Positions 33,415-45,172 are shown, numbered from the stretch's first letter. The stretch is 64,000 bases of DNA from Sabellastarte sp. h YS-2021 (GCA_964017235.1 OZ024928.1:4712001-4776000), one strand, 5' to 3'. Numbers and translations are program-made. The notes: generated by a model not told the origin, from the sequence alone.

Positions 33415-33590
33415 AACGTGGGACACCTCAAGTGGGAAAGCTGCTAGTTGTTTGCTTTGGCCGGCAGTTTACAGTACAGAACCTTGACCAACTGTATGCA
33501 CTGGTTTCCTCTGCCCATAAAACTGCGCAATATGTTGAAATGATGTTAAAACCCTAATAAAGAAATAAAATAAATAAATTGAACTTGGGA
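33415..33590 (+). mobile_element. SINE-A 3' part
   Basis: It begins within the body (CTCAAGTGGGAAAGCTGC) and runs to an AAATAAATAAAT tail. The tRNA-like head is absent. Confidence 0.7.
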
Positions 33591-33727
33591 CAAATCACTC
33601 GTTTTCCCTCCCTTTTTGGAGAGGGCTACATGCAGCAGTCTCTTGGATCATAACTCTGGAAGGTCACAAAATAAGTTACTAAAGTGGAAAATGGATTATT
33701 TTATGGTGTCCCCAAATCAATCTGAAT

Positions 33728-33935
33728 TGATTTGATTTATTTGGGTTTAAATTGCTTTCAGCACATTGTATAGGTTATATCACAATGGGTAATTTTAAGG
33801 GCAGAGAAAACCAGTACATACTAGTATGTCAAGATTCTGCACTATAAAATGTCTGGCATTGGTAAGCAACTTCCCACTTTCCCACATAGGATCCTAGGTT
33901 TAAACCAAAGACCTCAAAGCTAAGAGGAAAAATGG
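33728..33935 (-). mobile_element. SINE-A copy, diverged
   Basis: TTTATTTGGGTTTAAATTGC, GGTTATATCACAATGGGTA and ACCAGTACATACTAG match the reversed body. The head is decayed near 33930. Confidence 0.7.
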
Positions 33936-34917
33936 TATACTCTACACCTTTAAATCCTCTCAACTACAGTTAATGTAATAGTTAGGAGAAGTGTGAACCT
34001 GCCATAATATGGCCTTAAACTGAAATAAATACATATAAATGCAATACATTAGTCTTTATAGCTTTATGCAAAGTTATATGGTGATCTGTTTGTCTGTAGC
34101 CTGTGGGGGGTTTTGCAAGTGTGGAAATCATATGTATGGCTATCTGTATGTGTGTTTGTATGGTTAGATATCCAGGCCACACAACTGCACAGTTAATCAG
34201 TGTATTGCACACACAATTAAAACACAGCGTAAATTCTTCTATAAATACCCATCTTTTTGTCCATGCAAGAAAGTAGTTTTTACTGATAATAGTGCAACAT
34301 TCATTATATCTCCAGACAAAAACACCAATAATGCCCTGTCTGATGTAAAAATATATTTGCCAAATTAATAGGTAATCTACGCAAGAGTAAGCTGAATTGC
34401 CGAGCTAATGCCTTGTTCACATGTTTCAGATAGCACAGCCAATACACTCACATTTGGAAATATGTCTTTAAAACTTAAAGATCATGTTATATCAGTTTAT
34501 AAAAGTGTGTCATTTAGGGATGACAAATTATTGATTTTTCTAGGTTTCTAGGCCACCTGTGATTGGCTAGGGGTTTTAGATAGACCGACAAGCAGACTTT
34601 CACATTTTCTTCATACAGATAGTAGTTTGTTTGCTGATTTTTGCTTGCATGATTAATAACATGATAAACGATCATCATCAGAAATGATATAGCTCCTTGT
34701 CATAGCTGGGCACAAGTTAGGCATGAAAACCGTATTATTCTCATTTACAAAGGGGTAAAGTATTGCAATCCTACCGTTCTGTCTACCTGTTTGTCCATAT
34801 GCAAAACTGGAAAACCATACATCGAATCTGGGTCACATTTTCAGACAACGTGGGGGTCTTTAAATCGGATCCTAATCCAGATCAGGGTCATTAAATGCAA
34901 CACAGAAGCAGACATAA
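33936..34917. other. Intron 2, mostly unassigned
   Basis: At about 34740-34900 words such as CTGTCTACCTGTTTGTCC and GATCCTAATCCAGATCAGG resemble a diverged R-element. Otherwise nothing is recognised. Confidence 0.3.
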
Positions 34918-34972
34918 TAAGGCCGAAAGTTGTTTTGGTCTACTAGCATGAGCCGCAAAGCCATGAGAGACA
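34918..34972 (-). mobile_element. 5S-SINE 3' fragment
   Basis: On the minus strand CATGGCTTTGCGGCTCATG, CTAGTAGACCAAAACAAC and TTTCGGCCTT match the 5S-SINE 3' part. The inverted-repeat element MITE-B begins at its broken edge. Confidence 0.65.
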
Positions 34973-35460
34973 GGGGCCGATTTCACTAAAGGACTTAAAC
35001 TAAGTCCCTTTATTGGCTAAGTCAGGGACTTAAATCTAAGACTTTGGTCTTAGCTAGGTCTGGGACTTAAAATGGATTTCACAAAGGTGACTTAGCTAAG
35101 TCTAAGCTTATCAAATAACCACAGTGGTTTTCTGTGTCATGTGACCGTTTATATCTATTCAAAATATAATATTGGTACCATATATCCTTCATTTGATGTA
35201 TTTTATCAAAGGACAAGGGCTGTTTTGAAATGGAAAACCTGGTTGCCAAATATAAACTTCTCAAAGACTGCTTTAGTGAGGTGTTCTGTATAATTATACT
35301 TTATTTACAGCCATTTCAAATTTTGAAGTGGAGAAAAGTTTATGGCGGCCATATTTAAGTCCTCTTTACAAAATTTAAGCCCACTACCTCCCAGACTTAA
35401 AGTTAAGTCCACTGACTTAGCAATTTTATAGACTTAGCTGCTTTGTGAAATCCGCTAAGT
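34973..35460. mobile_element. MITE-B, inverted-repeat element
   Basis: It starts GGGGCCGATTTCACTAAAGG. Inverted arms include GATTTCACAAAGGTGACTTA (35074) and the reverse near 35430-35455 (TAGCTGCTTTGTGAAATCC). Words such as CTTAGCTAAGTC fill both arms, so much of the element can fold on itself. The centre (35110-35340) is unrelated. Exact ends are not certain. Confidence 0.6.
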
Positions 35461-36109
35461 CTAAGACCACAGATTTAACATTCTTTTGACAAAATTTAAG
35501 ATCAAAGAAAAAAGGCTTCTTATTTCAGTTTATTTTAAGTGTAGTAACAGGATTTCTTTTCATTATAATATGTACTTCACCAGTATAAAATCAAATCAAT
35601 AAACCTTGGGAGCGATAATATAATTTCTGCTTGAAACTTGGCAAAACACAGCTCGTAACTGCCGCTATCTTACGTAGTATTCAGAAATGTACGGGAGTTG
35701 CCGATGTTAAGAAACTCTTACTGAGTATACTGTGTCCTGTTTTGTGCCAAGCTGATGTATGTGTCAAGCTGCGATACCAAGCAGCAGACCGGACAAGTGT
35801 GAATCTGGCATTAATAATGTTACTCTAGCATCCAACAGAAATGCATTGATGCTTAACTTCACTGCACTAGACAAAACATTGCCAGCACTTGTGTATGAGC
35901 TATGTAAACATATTATATTCACTTGCTTGGATCAAAAGAGAAAAAAGAAAACATTACTACACACGGTTGAATGCCCTTGTGACGTCACAGTCTTAATTGA
36001 TACCTGTACAAGTTTTGGTGTGGAGTTGTAAAACTGGATACATTTTCTTTGGTTTGAATGAATCGGGGGAGGCAGAGGGTTGTGAAGCTTGACTGGAAGC
36101 TACATCTTA
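35461..36109. other. Intron 2, unassigned
   Basis: Two short open frames (35631-35828, 35759-36031) have no recognisable domain and no clear splice sites. Confidence 0.3.
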
Positions 36110-37200
36110 CATAGAAGTAAAATTAATGTTAATATCAGTTATAACTAAAATCGTATTTGTTAAATACCACTTTTATGGGAACGACACACAACTATTCATT
36201 CACCTATCCCCTGAAGATAGTCTCAAGTCTCTCGACCGCCTAAAGTCCTGTTTGAAGGATATTCATGTCTGGATGTGTGAAAATAAACTAAAGCTAAACC
36301 CTGATAAAACAGAATTCATAGTTTTTGGTGCCAAAGACAGATACAAATGGCTCAGTGACTCATTTCCGGTTAATATCCTGGGGAATTGTCTCTCCCCCCA
36401 CGGATGTTGCTAGCAATCTGGGTGTTCTGTTTAATGCAAAGTTTTGTTTTACTAATCACGTAAATTCTGTCATCAAATCTTGTTTTATTAGCCTGAGGGA
36501 CCTTCGTCATATCAGGAGGTTTCTTTCTGTTGATACATCAGTTGTGATTGCAAATGCTCTGGTCAGCAGTCGTTTGGATTATTGCAATTCTCTGTTTCGT
36601 AGTTTGTCCCGTAATACTACCAGGCTCCAATATGTCCAAAACTCTCTTGCACGGTTTGTCACCGGTGCTTCTAAGTTCACTCACATCACATCCAGCTTGA
36701 AGTCACTTCATTGGCTATCTATCAGACAACGAATTATCTTTAAAACCCTAGTTCTTGTGTACAAGTACCTCACTACTGGCCAGCCTAAGTATTTTGCATC
36801 ATATCTCTCCTTGTACAAATCAGCAGTGAACACAAGATGCTCAAATCCAAAAAAATATGTTCCTCCAGGTTCCTCATTATTGTTCTTCTATCCATAAATA
36901 AAAGGTCCACTTCAAGAACAGTTTCTCATATGATGCCCCAAAGTTATGGAATGATCTTCCACATGATATACGCAGTGCTCCAATCTCTCATGTTTCAAAA
37001 GCCGACAAAACACCTACTTATTTTAAAAATCACTTCCACCTTAGTTTCTAACTACCGAACACTGGAATGCCTCCCTGGGTGCCACTTGGAATATGTCTAA
37101 CTTCTTGTGATTTTGATTTTGTGCCTTAGAATCCGTAGATACAGAGATTAACCACCTGGACAACTGATTGATTGATTGACGATTGATTGATTGACATTTT
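36110..37200 (+). mobile_element. LINE, CR1/L2-like, 5'-truncated, RT C-terminal half to 3' end
   Basis: The longest LINE copy here. The first frame has HFYGNDTQLFIHLS, which is the YADD box with its first catalytic Asp changed to Asn, then ENKLKLNPDKTEFIVFG. After a frameshift near 36400 it reads LGVLFNAKFCFTNHVNSV, SRLDYCNSLF and LHWLSIRQRIIFKTLVLVYK, conserved after the RT core. A third frame from about 36900 carries the remnant of 'F-APK-WN-LP'. The 3' UTR ends in a short GATT repeat (37168-37195). It lacks the endonuclease and the N-terminal RT, and is dead. Confidence 0.92.
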
Positions 37201-38214
37201 TTCTTCGTTGGCATTCACTACCGATTTTAGATTGAGTTTGGGGGCTTAAGGTTTGTCTTACAACTAAAACTGCTTGCAATGTGACTTAAGTGTTTCACTG
37301 TTCAACTAGTTGGATGAATACTTCATGTGAGTTTGAGTGACAGGTTAAATGTCTGCTGATTGAGTTTGTCTTTGATTTTTGAATCTCATTGCAACTCGAG
37401 CAAACAGTAAACTGAGACGAAAAAATACCCCAAGATGTGACACAAGTTTTGATTAAGATGTGATAGGTCACATAAATGTAATCTTTCATAGCAGAAAAAA
37501 AATTAAGGTTAGACAAAAAAATCCAAATTAATAAAAGAGCACTATTTCATGTTTCAAATTTATCACGTAAATACAAATAAAAAAACAAAACAAAAAGATA
37601 GTAAATAAACAAAATACAAACTAATAAAACAACAGTATCAAATAACAACAAAAAAATAAGAAATATTCCAATTAAGAGAAAAAAAACGAAGCTAACACTT
37701 TCTAAATTTTAAAATACTTATCATATTTTCATTTTGTTTAATTTTAGTGCTGTTCCTAAATATTTTTGCTCAAACATATTCTTTAATAGTTTTATTTCTG
37801 TAAATTGTTTTTCACTTTTTTTTCGTTGAGTTTAAACGTCTGTATGTTTCCAGTTTAACATTTGAGACCAAAAAGGCTTTGTTCTAATAGATACAATATT
37901 GTACGTTTTCTCTGAAGTAAATGAAAAATCTGGCAAGATTTAAAGAAACTTAAAAGAGAGGACTTCTTACTTGAATATTGTTTCATAATTACTGACGTGC
38001 AACTTATGATGATGTTTTTCTGGAAGTGATCAAAAATGCACCCAAAGTTACTTTATCATGAACGGCCAACTTTTTTCAAAACATTCAATATTCTTTATAG
38101 CCTTAATCCGGCTGTATTTATAATTAATATTAAAAAAATAATAATGTACGGAACAAATTTTGTATGGGTCTGAAAATAAACAGGTCACCCTAAGAGGAGA
38201 AAGCAATATGTTAT
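37201..38214. other. Intron 2, unassigned, partly A-rich
   Basis: 37500-37690 is A-rich with short CAAA/AATA words. No exon is recognised. Confidence 0.3.
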
Positions 38215-38610
38215 TGAATTTTATTTTATTCTGTCGTTTTATGATGCTTAATCTATGCCAGGCAGATTCTAAGGTGCAACACCAAAATTGTAAAAATCAT
38301 CATTCCATAGCCATTGCCAAGTCCAACACCACGGAGATGCCGGATGTTGGGAATGTCTTTTTGAAAAGATATGATTTTAACCTTTTTCCGAAACAGGCGA
38401 GAGTTGGGGCAGAGCGGAGCTCATCAGGTAAATCAACTGGATTGTAAAGACACATTTCAAATCGTGTTACATTGAGAAGTCTTGTAGGGAAAAGTGTAAA
38501 TGGTTTACAAGATTTAAAAATATAGTTTCTACCAGCCTCCAAGCACCTTCCTTTCCTACCTAAATCTGTCTCCTGTGCTGCAACTTCTTTTCTTGCTCTT
38601 CTCACAACAA
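38215..38610 (-). mobile_element. LINE 3' end with RT C terminus
   Basis: On the minus strand a frame ends in LPDELRSAPTLACFGKRLKS and YLFKKTFPT, the usual end of the CR1/L2-type ORF2, then a 3' UTR with CTTAGAATCTGCCTGGC. The tail has become AATAAAATAAAA. Confidence 0.8.
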
Positions 38611-38689
38611 ACTCAAAACATCCTTATCCATCTTGTATAAATAATTGTAGCCTTGCATGAGGCTCAAATTTGTATCATCTATTTTTAAG

Positions 38690-38925
38690 TGCTAGCTCTA
38701 GCGAGACTTCCACTTCTAGAGATCACTTTTTTCTCTTTTTTTGTCTCTGGACTTTCAAAATTGTGGCTCAGAGTGAGGAGTATCTGTCTGTTCACTAAAG
38801 TTAAGCAGCAATGGGCTACATTAGTACTGGGATGGGTGATCGCTTTGGTGCACTTCTCGTGTCTCTAATGGCTCTACAGCCAGAGATAGAAGACCGAAAC
38901 CCCTTCTGCCTTGTATAAACATGTA
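38690..38925 (+). mobile_element. 5S-SINE copy (best preserved)
   Basis: Leader CACTTCTAGAGATCAC, a T-rich run and TGTCTCTGGACTTTC; then the 5S-like core with CTGTCTGTTCACTAAAG, TTAAGCAGCAATGGGC and TTAGTACTGGGATGGGTGA; then the family tail TAATGGCTCTACAGCC and AGAAGACCGAAACCCC. Against typical 5S rRNA the core keeps AAGCTAAGCAGG-like box A and TTAGTACTNGGATGGG of box C. Confidence 0.88.
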
Positions 38926-39714
38926 CACAGATATTTAGTATTCATAAAGCACTCATACATGTTAGGAGATATAAGCTCGGACCGGATTGTCCCAGTATGC
39001 TCATGTAACAGCCAGTATACATATCAGTACATAATGTAAATTGAAACTTCATTATTTGAACTTAAAATTTCGCCCCATTACAAAGACACTTGAGCCTTAC
39101 GGAAGGCTGATATAATTGTAAACCTCTTGGAAAAACTGGGTGATTTCAATAAACACACTCAATTTGTAAGACCACTAAATTTTAGGCAAAATCTGATGTT
39201 ATGACATGATTTTATGACTTCCTGGATTCTAAGTAGTCTAATGACATGATTATTAAGACAAGCCGAGATTTACAACCAGCCATAAAGCTGCCATCTAGCT
39301 ACAATTTAATTCATTCCATTAAAACTGATGTTCTGCTGATTTTTTATCCATTGTTTTTATAAACCTCAATATCAATGAGGATGGCTCCACATAACCTAGA
39401 TCCCCTTTCATAATTACACAAAATTATTTAAATATATTCATCAAAATCCGGGACAGACACAAATAATAAGTCCATCCCAACAAAAAAAAGGGGGAAAAAA
39501 CTTTGCCAGCAAACATTTTTAATAATTTTTCAACTTAATATAATTTAATTGGGTAAAATACTATTAATCAAAACGATGCATATCTGAAAGGGCTGCTCCA
39601 CTTTACCAAACAGCGTTCCTGAATGATGTTGGTATGAAAAAAAAACAACAGGGTTTGGCGAGACTTGTCCGGAGTGCTTATGTTTGTGAAACCAATGATT
39701 TTTGGTTATACATA
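38926..39714. other. Intron 2, unassigned
   Basis: No exon or repeat is recognised. Confidence 0.3.
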
Positions 39715-39958
39715 ATTTTAGGTTGTTACATCCGCCAAGGAATGTCATGTGACCATATGATTCTGTTGTATTTACATCAAATTTCCACAGTAGGTGGGTT
39801 TGGGTCTAACGTAGAACTAATGTCATTTTGGGAGTGATCCGCAACTAATTCCGGATCCAGAATTTTTAAAGCTCTTTTTATTGCACTCTTTGGCAATAGA
39901 GGTGCTGGGTCATTGAGGAGGTATGGCCTTACTGAGTGCTCTTGTTCTACGTGTATTC
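39715..39958 (+). mobile_element. R-element copy
   Basis: CATCCGCCAAGGAATGTCAT, TTTTGGGAGTGATCCGC and an end AGGAGGTATGGCCTTACTG plus AGTGCTCTTG. The middle is diverged. Confidence 0.6.
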
Positions 39959-40059
39959 TTTTTGGCTTGCTCTATCTCTTGGAAAAGTAAAGGAAAGTTC
40001 TTGGAATGTTCATAAGCTGATCTTTATCGATCTTTGACATTCGGAGACATTCCTAATAC

Positions 40060-40492
40060 CCCTATTCCACTGTCACAACCTCCACTTTATAAGTGGTCCC
40101 TGCTTAAAGGTTTAACATGTCCATATATATATATATATATAAGGTCCCTATTTTGGACCTTTCTTGTCTCAGAACAGTTGCTCCTACAGCAACAATATTG
40201 GTCACGCTGACTGGCAGTACTTGTCAATTCCACTTTTCCCCCTTCAGTTTAAAAATCAGTCAAACGTTGTGACCACAGTTTTTGCCTGTGATACAGCTAA
40301 AACCTGGAATGACCTACCTGTTAACATTGACAAGTTCTATCCCCTCCTAAAGGAAAAAGCTCAAAACCTACCTCTTTTCAAAAGCCTATCCACCTTTTGG
40401 GGGTGTTCCACTGGGGCCATCTTGTCGGTATCTAAAGATTTTTCAAGGGTCGGGAACAATGTTTACAGACTCAGTTAGAATTAGTTGTACTT
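40060..40492 (+). mobile_element. LINE 3' end with RT C terminus, second subfamily
   Basis: A frame includes FKNQSNVVTTVFACDTAKTW then NDLPVNIDKF and LPLFKSL, equivalent to 'F--AP--WN-LP...FK--L'. A 3' segment GGGGGTGTTCCACTGGGGCC follows and recurs at 9.65 and 12.0 kb. An AT dinucleotide tract lies at 40122-40141. Confidence 0.65.
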
Positions 40493-40935
40493 GCCCTGTT
40501 TGTCAAGGAACAACTGATTAGATTTTGGGAGTGATCTAGATCATTGTCTGGATCATATGGATCCAGGCTGCCAGATGCGTTTGTGAACAAGATAACTCAA
40601 AAACATATGGACGGATTTTGATGAAATTTTCGGGATATGTCTGAAAAGGTAAAGAAAGAATTGATTACATTTTGGGAGTGATCAGGATTACTATCTGGAT
40701 CTTCTGGATCCATGACATGCAATATTTAAAGACAGATAACTCAAAAAGTTATGGATAGATTTTGATGCAATTTTCAGGAAACAAGGAACAAGTGATTAGA
40801 TTTTGGGAGTGATCTGGACCCAGGCTTTTTTTAAAGAAAGATATAATCAGATAATTTTAGGGTGGATTTTGATGATAGTTCAGAATTAAGCTCCCTTGGC
40901 GGCGGTATGCGCTCTCCAAGTGCTCTTGTTTTTTA
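40493..40935 (+). mobile_element. R-element copy with three internal tandem units
   Basis: The module 'ATTAGATTTTGGGAGTGATC...GGATCCAGG...AACTCAAAAA..ATGGACGGATTTTGATG' occurs three times, beginning near 40508, 40654 and 40783. It ends CCTTGGCGGCGGTATGCGCT and CTCCAAGTGCTCTTG. The 5' start of the family is missing. Confidence 0.8.
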
Positions 40936-41551
40936 CTGTATTTAAATTGTTTGATTAAAAACTGTAAATATATTTATAAAATACAGCAAATATCAAATTA
41001 AACAGTCAGTAAAAGATATGTATTTTTGAAGACCTTTGCAGCTTTGGCCAAATATAGACAAAAACATTGGATACCTAAACTTGTTGTAAACTCTATAACA
41101 GGTTGACTTCAATACATTACAGTTGGGTCTATATACTTGATCAGAAATAAGCTATAATATATCACAGAGTGCTTAAGTTAAGCTTAATGGGAGCTGTATC
41201 AGTCTCTATTAGCTTATTAGTATTAACCTAATTTTTCCTGATTGCAAATTTGTTTTTGCAAAAATATAGCCTCCAACGGGGACAAACAAGAGGTTAGCAA
41301 GCAATTTAAACTCCTAGCCAATCAGGGCCGCTTATACAAAAATGAAGCATTGCATGCTGTCAGTTGATTGGTTGTATGCCAATTTTTTAGTGTCAATTTT
41401 AGGTGTTTACCTCCATCAAGGCCAAATAATTTCTATAAATAATCCTAGATCTAGAATTAGTTGCAGATCATTACAAAAATTAAATCAGTTCTATATTAGA
41501 CTATGGCCCACGTATTGTGAAAACTTATGTAAATCTGTGCAGCAGTCTTTT
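40936..41551. other. Intron 2, unassigned
   Basis: No exon or repeat is recognised. Confidence 0.3.
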
Positions 41552-41745
41552 TAAGCACTTCTAGAGATCATTTTTTGTCTCCAGACTTTCTTGGCACATG
41601 ATGAGTATCTGTCTCTTCACTGAAGTTAAGTGGTAATGGGCTACCTTAGTACTGGGATGGGTGACTGCTTCAGTGCACTTCTCATATCTCTGATGGCTTT
41701 ATGGTTCGTGCTAGTTGACTGAAACCCCTTTCGGTCTTGTTTATT
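41552..41745 (+). mobile_element. 5S-SINE copy
   Basis: AGCACTTCTAGAGATCATTT leader; 5S-like GTCTCTTCACTGAAGTTAAG, TGGTAATGGGCTACC, TTAGTACTGGGATGGGTGAC; 3' part TGATGGCTTTATGGTTCG and CTGAAACCCCTTTCGG. Complete by comparison with the 38.7-kb copy. Confidence 0.85.
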
Positions 41746-41847
41746 TTCTTGCTAAAACAACCAAAACAAAATGATTATATAACTTACTTGTTGGACGTCA
41801 TCAAAAGTTTCTGTCTCAGTTGTGGTACTTCATTTTCTGTTGTAATT

Positions 41848-42095
41848 ATCTGCACCAAGGAGGTATTATTTTCCTGACCATTTATTTGTCTGTTTGTCAG
41901 CAAGATTATGTAAATACCACTGGTTGGAGGAACTTCACAAAAACTGTCATCAAAGGGGTCTTTGTTCAACTAATATCTCATAAAATTTTGAGAGTGATCT
42001 GGATCACTGTCTGAATACCAAAAAAAATCCAGATTTTCCCATTTACTTATTATTATGTACCTTAGCTGAGGTCTGTGATTTCCGAGCGCTCTTGA
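41848..42095 (+). mobile_element. R-element copy
   Basis: CTGCACCAAGGAGGTATTAT, TTTATTTGTCTGTTTGTCAG, GAGAGTGATCTGGATCACTG and the end CTTAGCTGAGGTCTGTG plus CCGAGCGCTCTTG. A single internal unit. Confidence 0.8.
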
Positions 42096-43029
42096 TTTTG
42101 AATCAAATTATTTATAAGCTTAAGAAAGACTTCTACCATGGCTGTTCGCTAAGGCTTTTCCAGACAAGTTACATCACAGTGATGCTAAAACAATATCATC
42201 TATCTAAAATATTCCAATCAAAACCCTATACATTCAAAACGTGATTGCATATACAATATCTCTGAAACCGCTTTCTAATCAGCTGATCTTTGTAACGACA
42301 GCCCATAAAAAGAGCAAGTTTCAGGAACCACAACAAAAATGGAGCAGAATAGACAAAAACACATGTGAAGTGGTGGTTCCATATTATCGAATTTGGCCCA
42401 TCTGACTATTTGGCAATCATACATGTCATGAAACAAAATCAGACAAGGCCAGCAAGAGTTGGAAGTCGAATAGGCCAGGAACCAAACCGCACCAGACTAT
42501 GACCGTAATGACGAAATGATTATCTATGTGGTGGCCACATGGTTGCAAATCCCCTATTATCATTTTTATTGTTGACAGATTATGAGAGTCTGGGATTGGA
42601 ACCAATCATAGCCTTTTGCCGATACATAAATCATGTTAAAACTGTATTGAAATTGTACAGATTGAAATCAAAAGTCCTAGGGGTTCCCATTTGGGTCGAA
42701 ATCAATCAAAATAAATTCCCAGATAAATCATGTATTTGCCAGTCTGACCTCGAGGGTCGGGATGCATTTCCTTTTTTGCAGCCTTTTGTAGCAAATCTTG
42801 GCACTTTTCTGCTGCTATCAACTTCGAATTAAAGTCAGGACCTCTGTACGTACAATCCTTGAAATATGGAACCAGACCTTAAGCTGGGACCCAGTTTGCC
42901 TGACAGAATTATGTAAACTTGAATTTTTCAGATTGTTAACCTTGTGGGTACTACAGCCACATACGATAGTTAGATACATATAAATAGCAGTTTATAAATG
43001 AAATATAAATTGAAAGAATCAGATAAAAT
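42096..43029. other. Intron 2, unassigned
   Basis: Open frames at 42539-42832 and 42798-42983 have no recognisable domain. No exon is called. Confidence 0.3.
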
Positions 43030-43463
43030 TAAATATATCTAATCGAATCTAATATAATGTTTACAGGCCCAACATCTTCCCCACACAATGGGGGAACTCA
43101 GTCTCATAATTTAACAAAAGTATTATTCAAAGCAATAGTCAAGGGATCTAGGGTTATGTGTCTAAATGAAGAGAAGGGTAACTTGAGTTAAAAAGATGAG
43201 TTTTAAGAGGTGTTTGCTTGCAGATATAACAGAGGAGCTATTTCTTATGTGGAAAAGAAGAGATCTCTAGAGTGCTGGGGCAAATTGACTGAAGGAGTTA
43301 GAAAAATGTTTCTGTGATTTGTGAAATTTACTGTCAAAAGAAGGGTTGTGAAGTATCTTAAATTTTGAGCTGCTATATCTAATATTTGTAGATAAGCTGT
43401 AGGGATGGCTTATTACACTGAGGTATGCTGGTTGATTGTTGTTTTGAAGTGTCTTTAATTTTT

Positions 43464-43466
<3 letters not shown>
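43030..43466 (-). mobile_element. Possible LINE 3' tail and UTR remnant
   Basis: The left edge ATCTAATCGAATCTAATATA looks like the reversed LINE tail seen at 30.8 and 46.1 kb. The rest has no clear match. A G30 run follows. Confidence 0.3.

Positions 43467-43496
<30 letters not shown>
43467..43496. repeat. G30 homopolymer
   Basis: Thirty consecutive G on the plus strand. Length may be affected by sequencing error. Confidence 0.95.
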
Positions 43497-43499
<3 letters not shown>

Positions 43500-45029
43500 G
43501 TGATACGCAATACCTAGAAGAACAAATGACAACCCTGCAGAGTGTGTTTTTGATGTACTGCCATCTTGTCATATGAAAGCAATAGAAGCTGTGAGAAGAC
43601 AGAAATTTTATTGTAAATAATAAACACTTGTATTGTTGTTCATTTAGTAGCAAAGAACAATAAAAGATCAGCAGCTGCAAAATGTTCAATAAAAGAAATA
43701 TAAAGAGTATATTGAAGAGTATGTTGCATCTCTTATTTTCTCTCCTAGATCCCAAAGGCATCCACACATTTCAAGACAGGTCAAGGTAAAATAAACTTTA
43801 CCACAAGAAATTCTTCCCACAGAAATTCACCAATTAGATACCTCTCATATCCCTACTTTATCTTGAGGTGATCTAAAATGTGAAATATAATGTAAAAAGT
43901 CAATTCCAATCTCAATCCCCTTTTGAGCCCTAAGCCAGGCTAGATGTTTAAATTGTGAGGTTAATGTTCTGCTGTGGCAGAAAATTGGGATCACCTCAGT
44001 AATTCCGGGTCTTAGAGCAGTAATTCAGCAGTCTGGGAGACCTACTGGGAGTGACATAGCTAAGGTATGTCCCCTCCCTAATATTCTCCCACCCCCCTGG
44101 GCGTGGGTGTGGTGTATACAAATGTACAGGTCACAATGACATCATGCACTGCAGTGGGAGTTTGTGTTTACACAGCAGGTGAAATGAGGAGTGGTTTTGT
44201 AAACATAAACAACAAGCCTTCAAAATTAATGATCTGTATTGACAGGTTGAGCCTCGGACACACCTATACCAGTAGCATGGGCGGGTTGTTAATACAAGCA
44301 CTTGTTTTTCAGAAACTATGATCCTCCTTGACAAGTAGAGTCTTGGTTACACAAAGACAAATATTAAGAATGAATTTGAATTATAAACTACAGATTTTTT
44401 TAAACTCTAAGTTTAGGCTTTGGATTTAACGATGAAAAAACAGGCATTGCAAGAAGAATCATGCAGTCGATCAACCGGTACCCCACTTTTTGTGAGATAA
44501 ATAAGCTGAAAGGATTGTTATGGGATGATCACTTAAGGATATATAGAACAAAACATTGCAGACTGATTTTATATCATTTGTACTAAACAAAAGAATAGGT
44601 TTATTACTATCTTTAGGTAAAATTTTAGATTTGATTTTAAAAATATAAAACCTATACCTGTTTGGAATGCATTGCAAGAATATTTTTACAGCATATGTTC
44701 AGGCATATGGTATTTGTATATTTATAAAATTGAACAAGGTTTGTCATGCACAGTAAGCCAATCAAGCTTAGCCAATTAACAGATTGATCATATCGACATT
44801 GCCAGAATCTATGGAAGTGATTGTTTTGTTCACAGCAAAATTGATGAACCAGACGTCATTCGTGAGGATTTTTGGCAATGAACAGGAAGTGAATCATAAA
44901 CACAATTGTTATTAGAAATTCTGGATAAATCTTTAATTTCAGTCTGTTTGCGTATGTTGTAAGAAAGGTTTCTAAGTATCAAGTAGCCTTAGTTACTGTT
45001 TCATACCAATTTTAAAGCTGTAAGTACTT
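43497..45029. other. Intron 2, unassigned
   Basis: Short open frames only; no exon or repeat is recognised. Confidence 0.3.
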
Positions 45030-45172
45030 CCAGCAAGGAGGTAGTGTTTTTGGGATGTGTTCATCAATTTGTGTTAGCGATTAATGCAAATCTGATGAAC
45101 GCAACTTTGTCAAATTTTTATGTGGATAGGGAATGACCACAGGAAGAAGTGATCATACTCCAGATCCTAAAC
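45030..45172 (+). mobile_element. R-element, left half (interrupted by SINE-A)
   Basis: TTCCAGCAAGGAGGTAGTG, GTCAAATTTTTATGTGG and GGAAGAAGTGATCATAC precede the SINE insertion. The right half is at 45415-45600. Confidence 0.65.

Noticed and set aside
38760-38870. Functional 5S rRNA gene
   Set aside because: Only the internal-promoter half resembles 5S, with many differences. It lacks the rest of the gene and lies in a dispersed repeat.
42539-42983. 97- and 61-codon plus-strand frames
   Set aside because: No recognisable domain or splice context; length is within chance for this composition.
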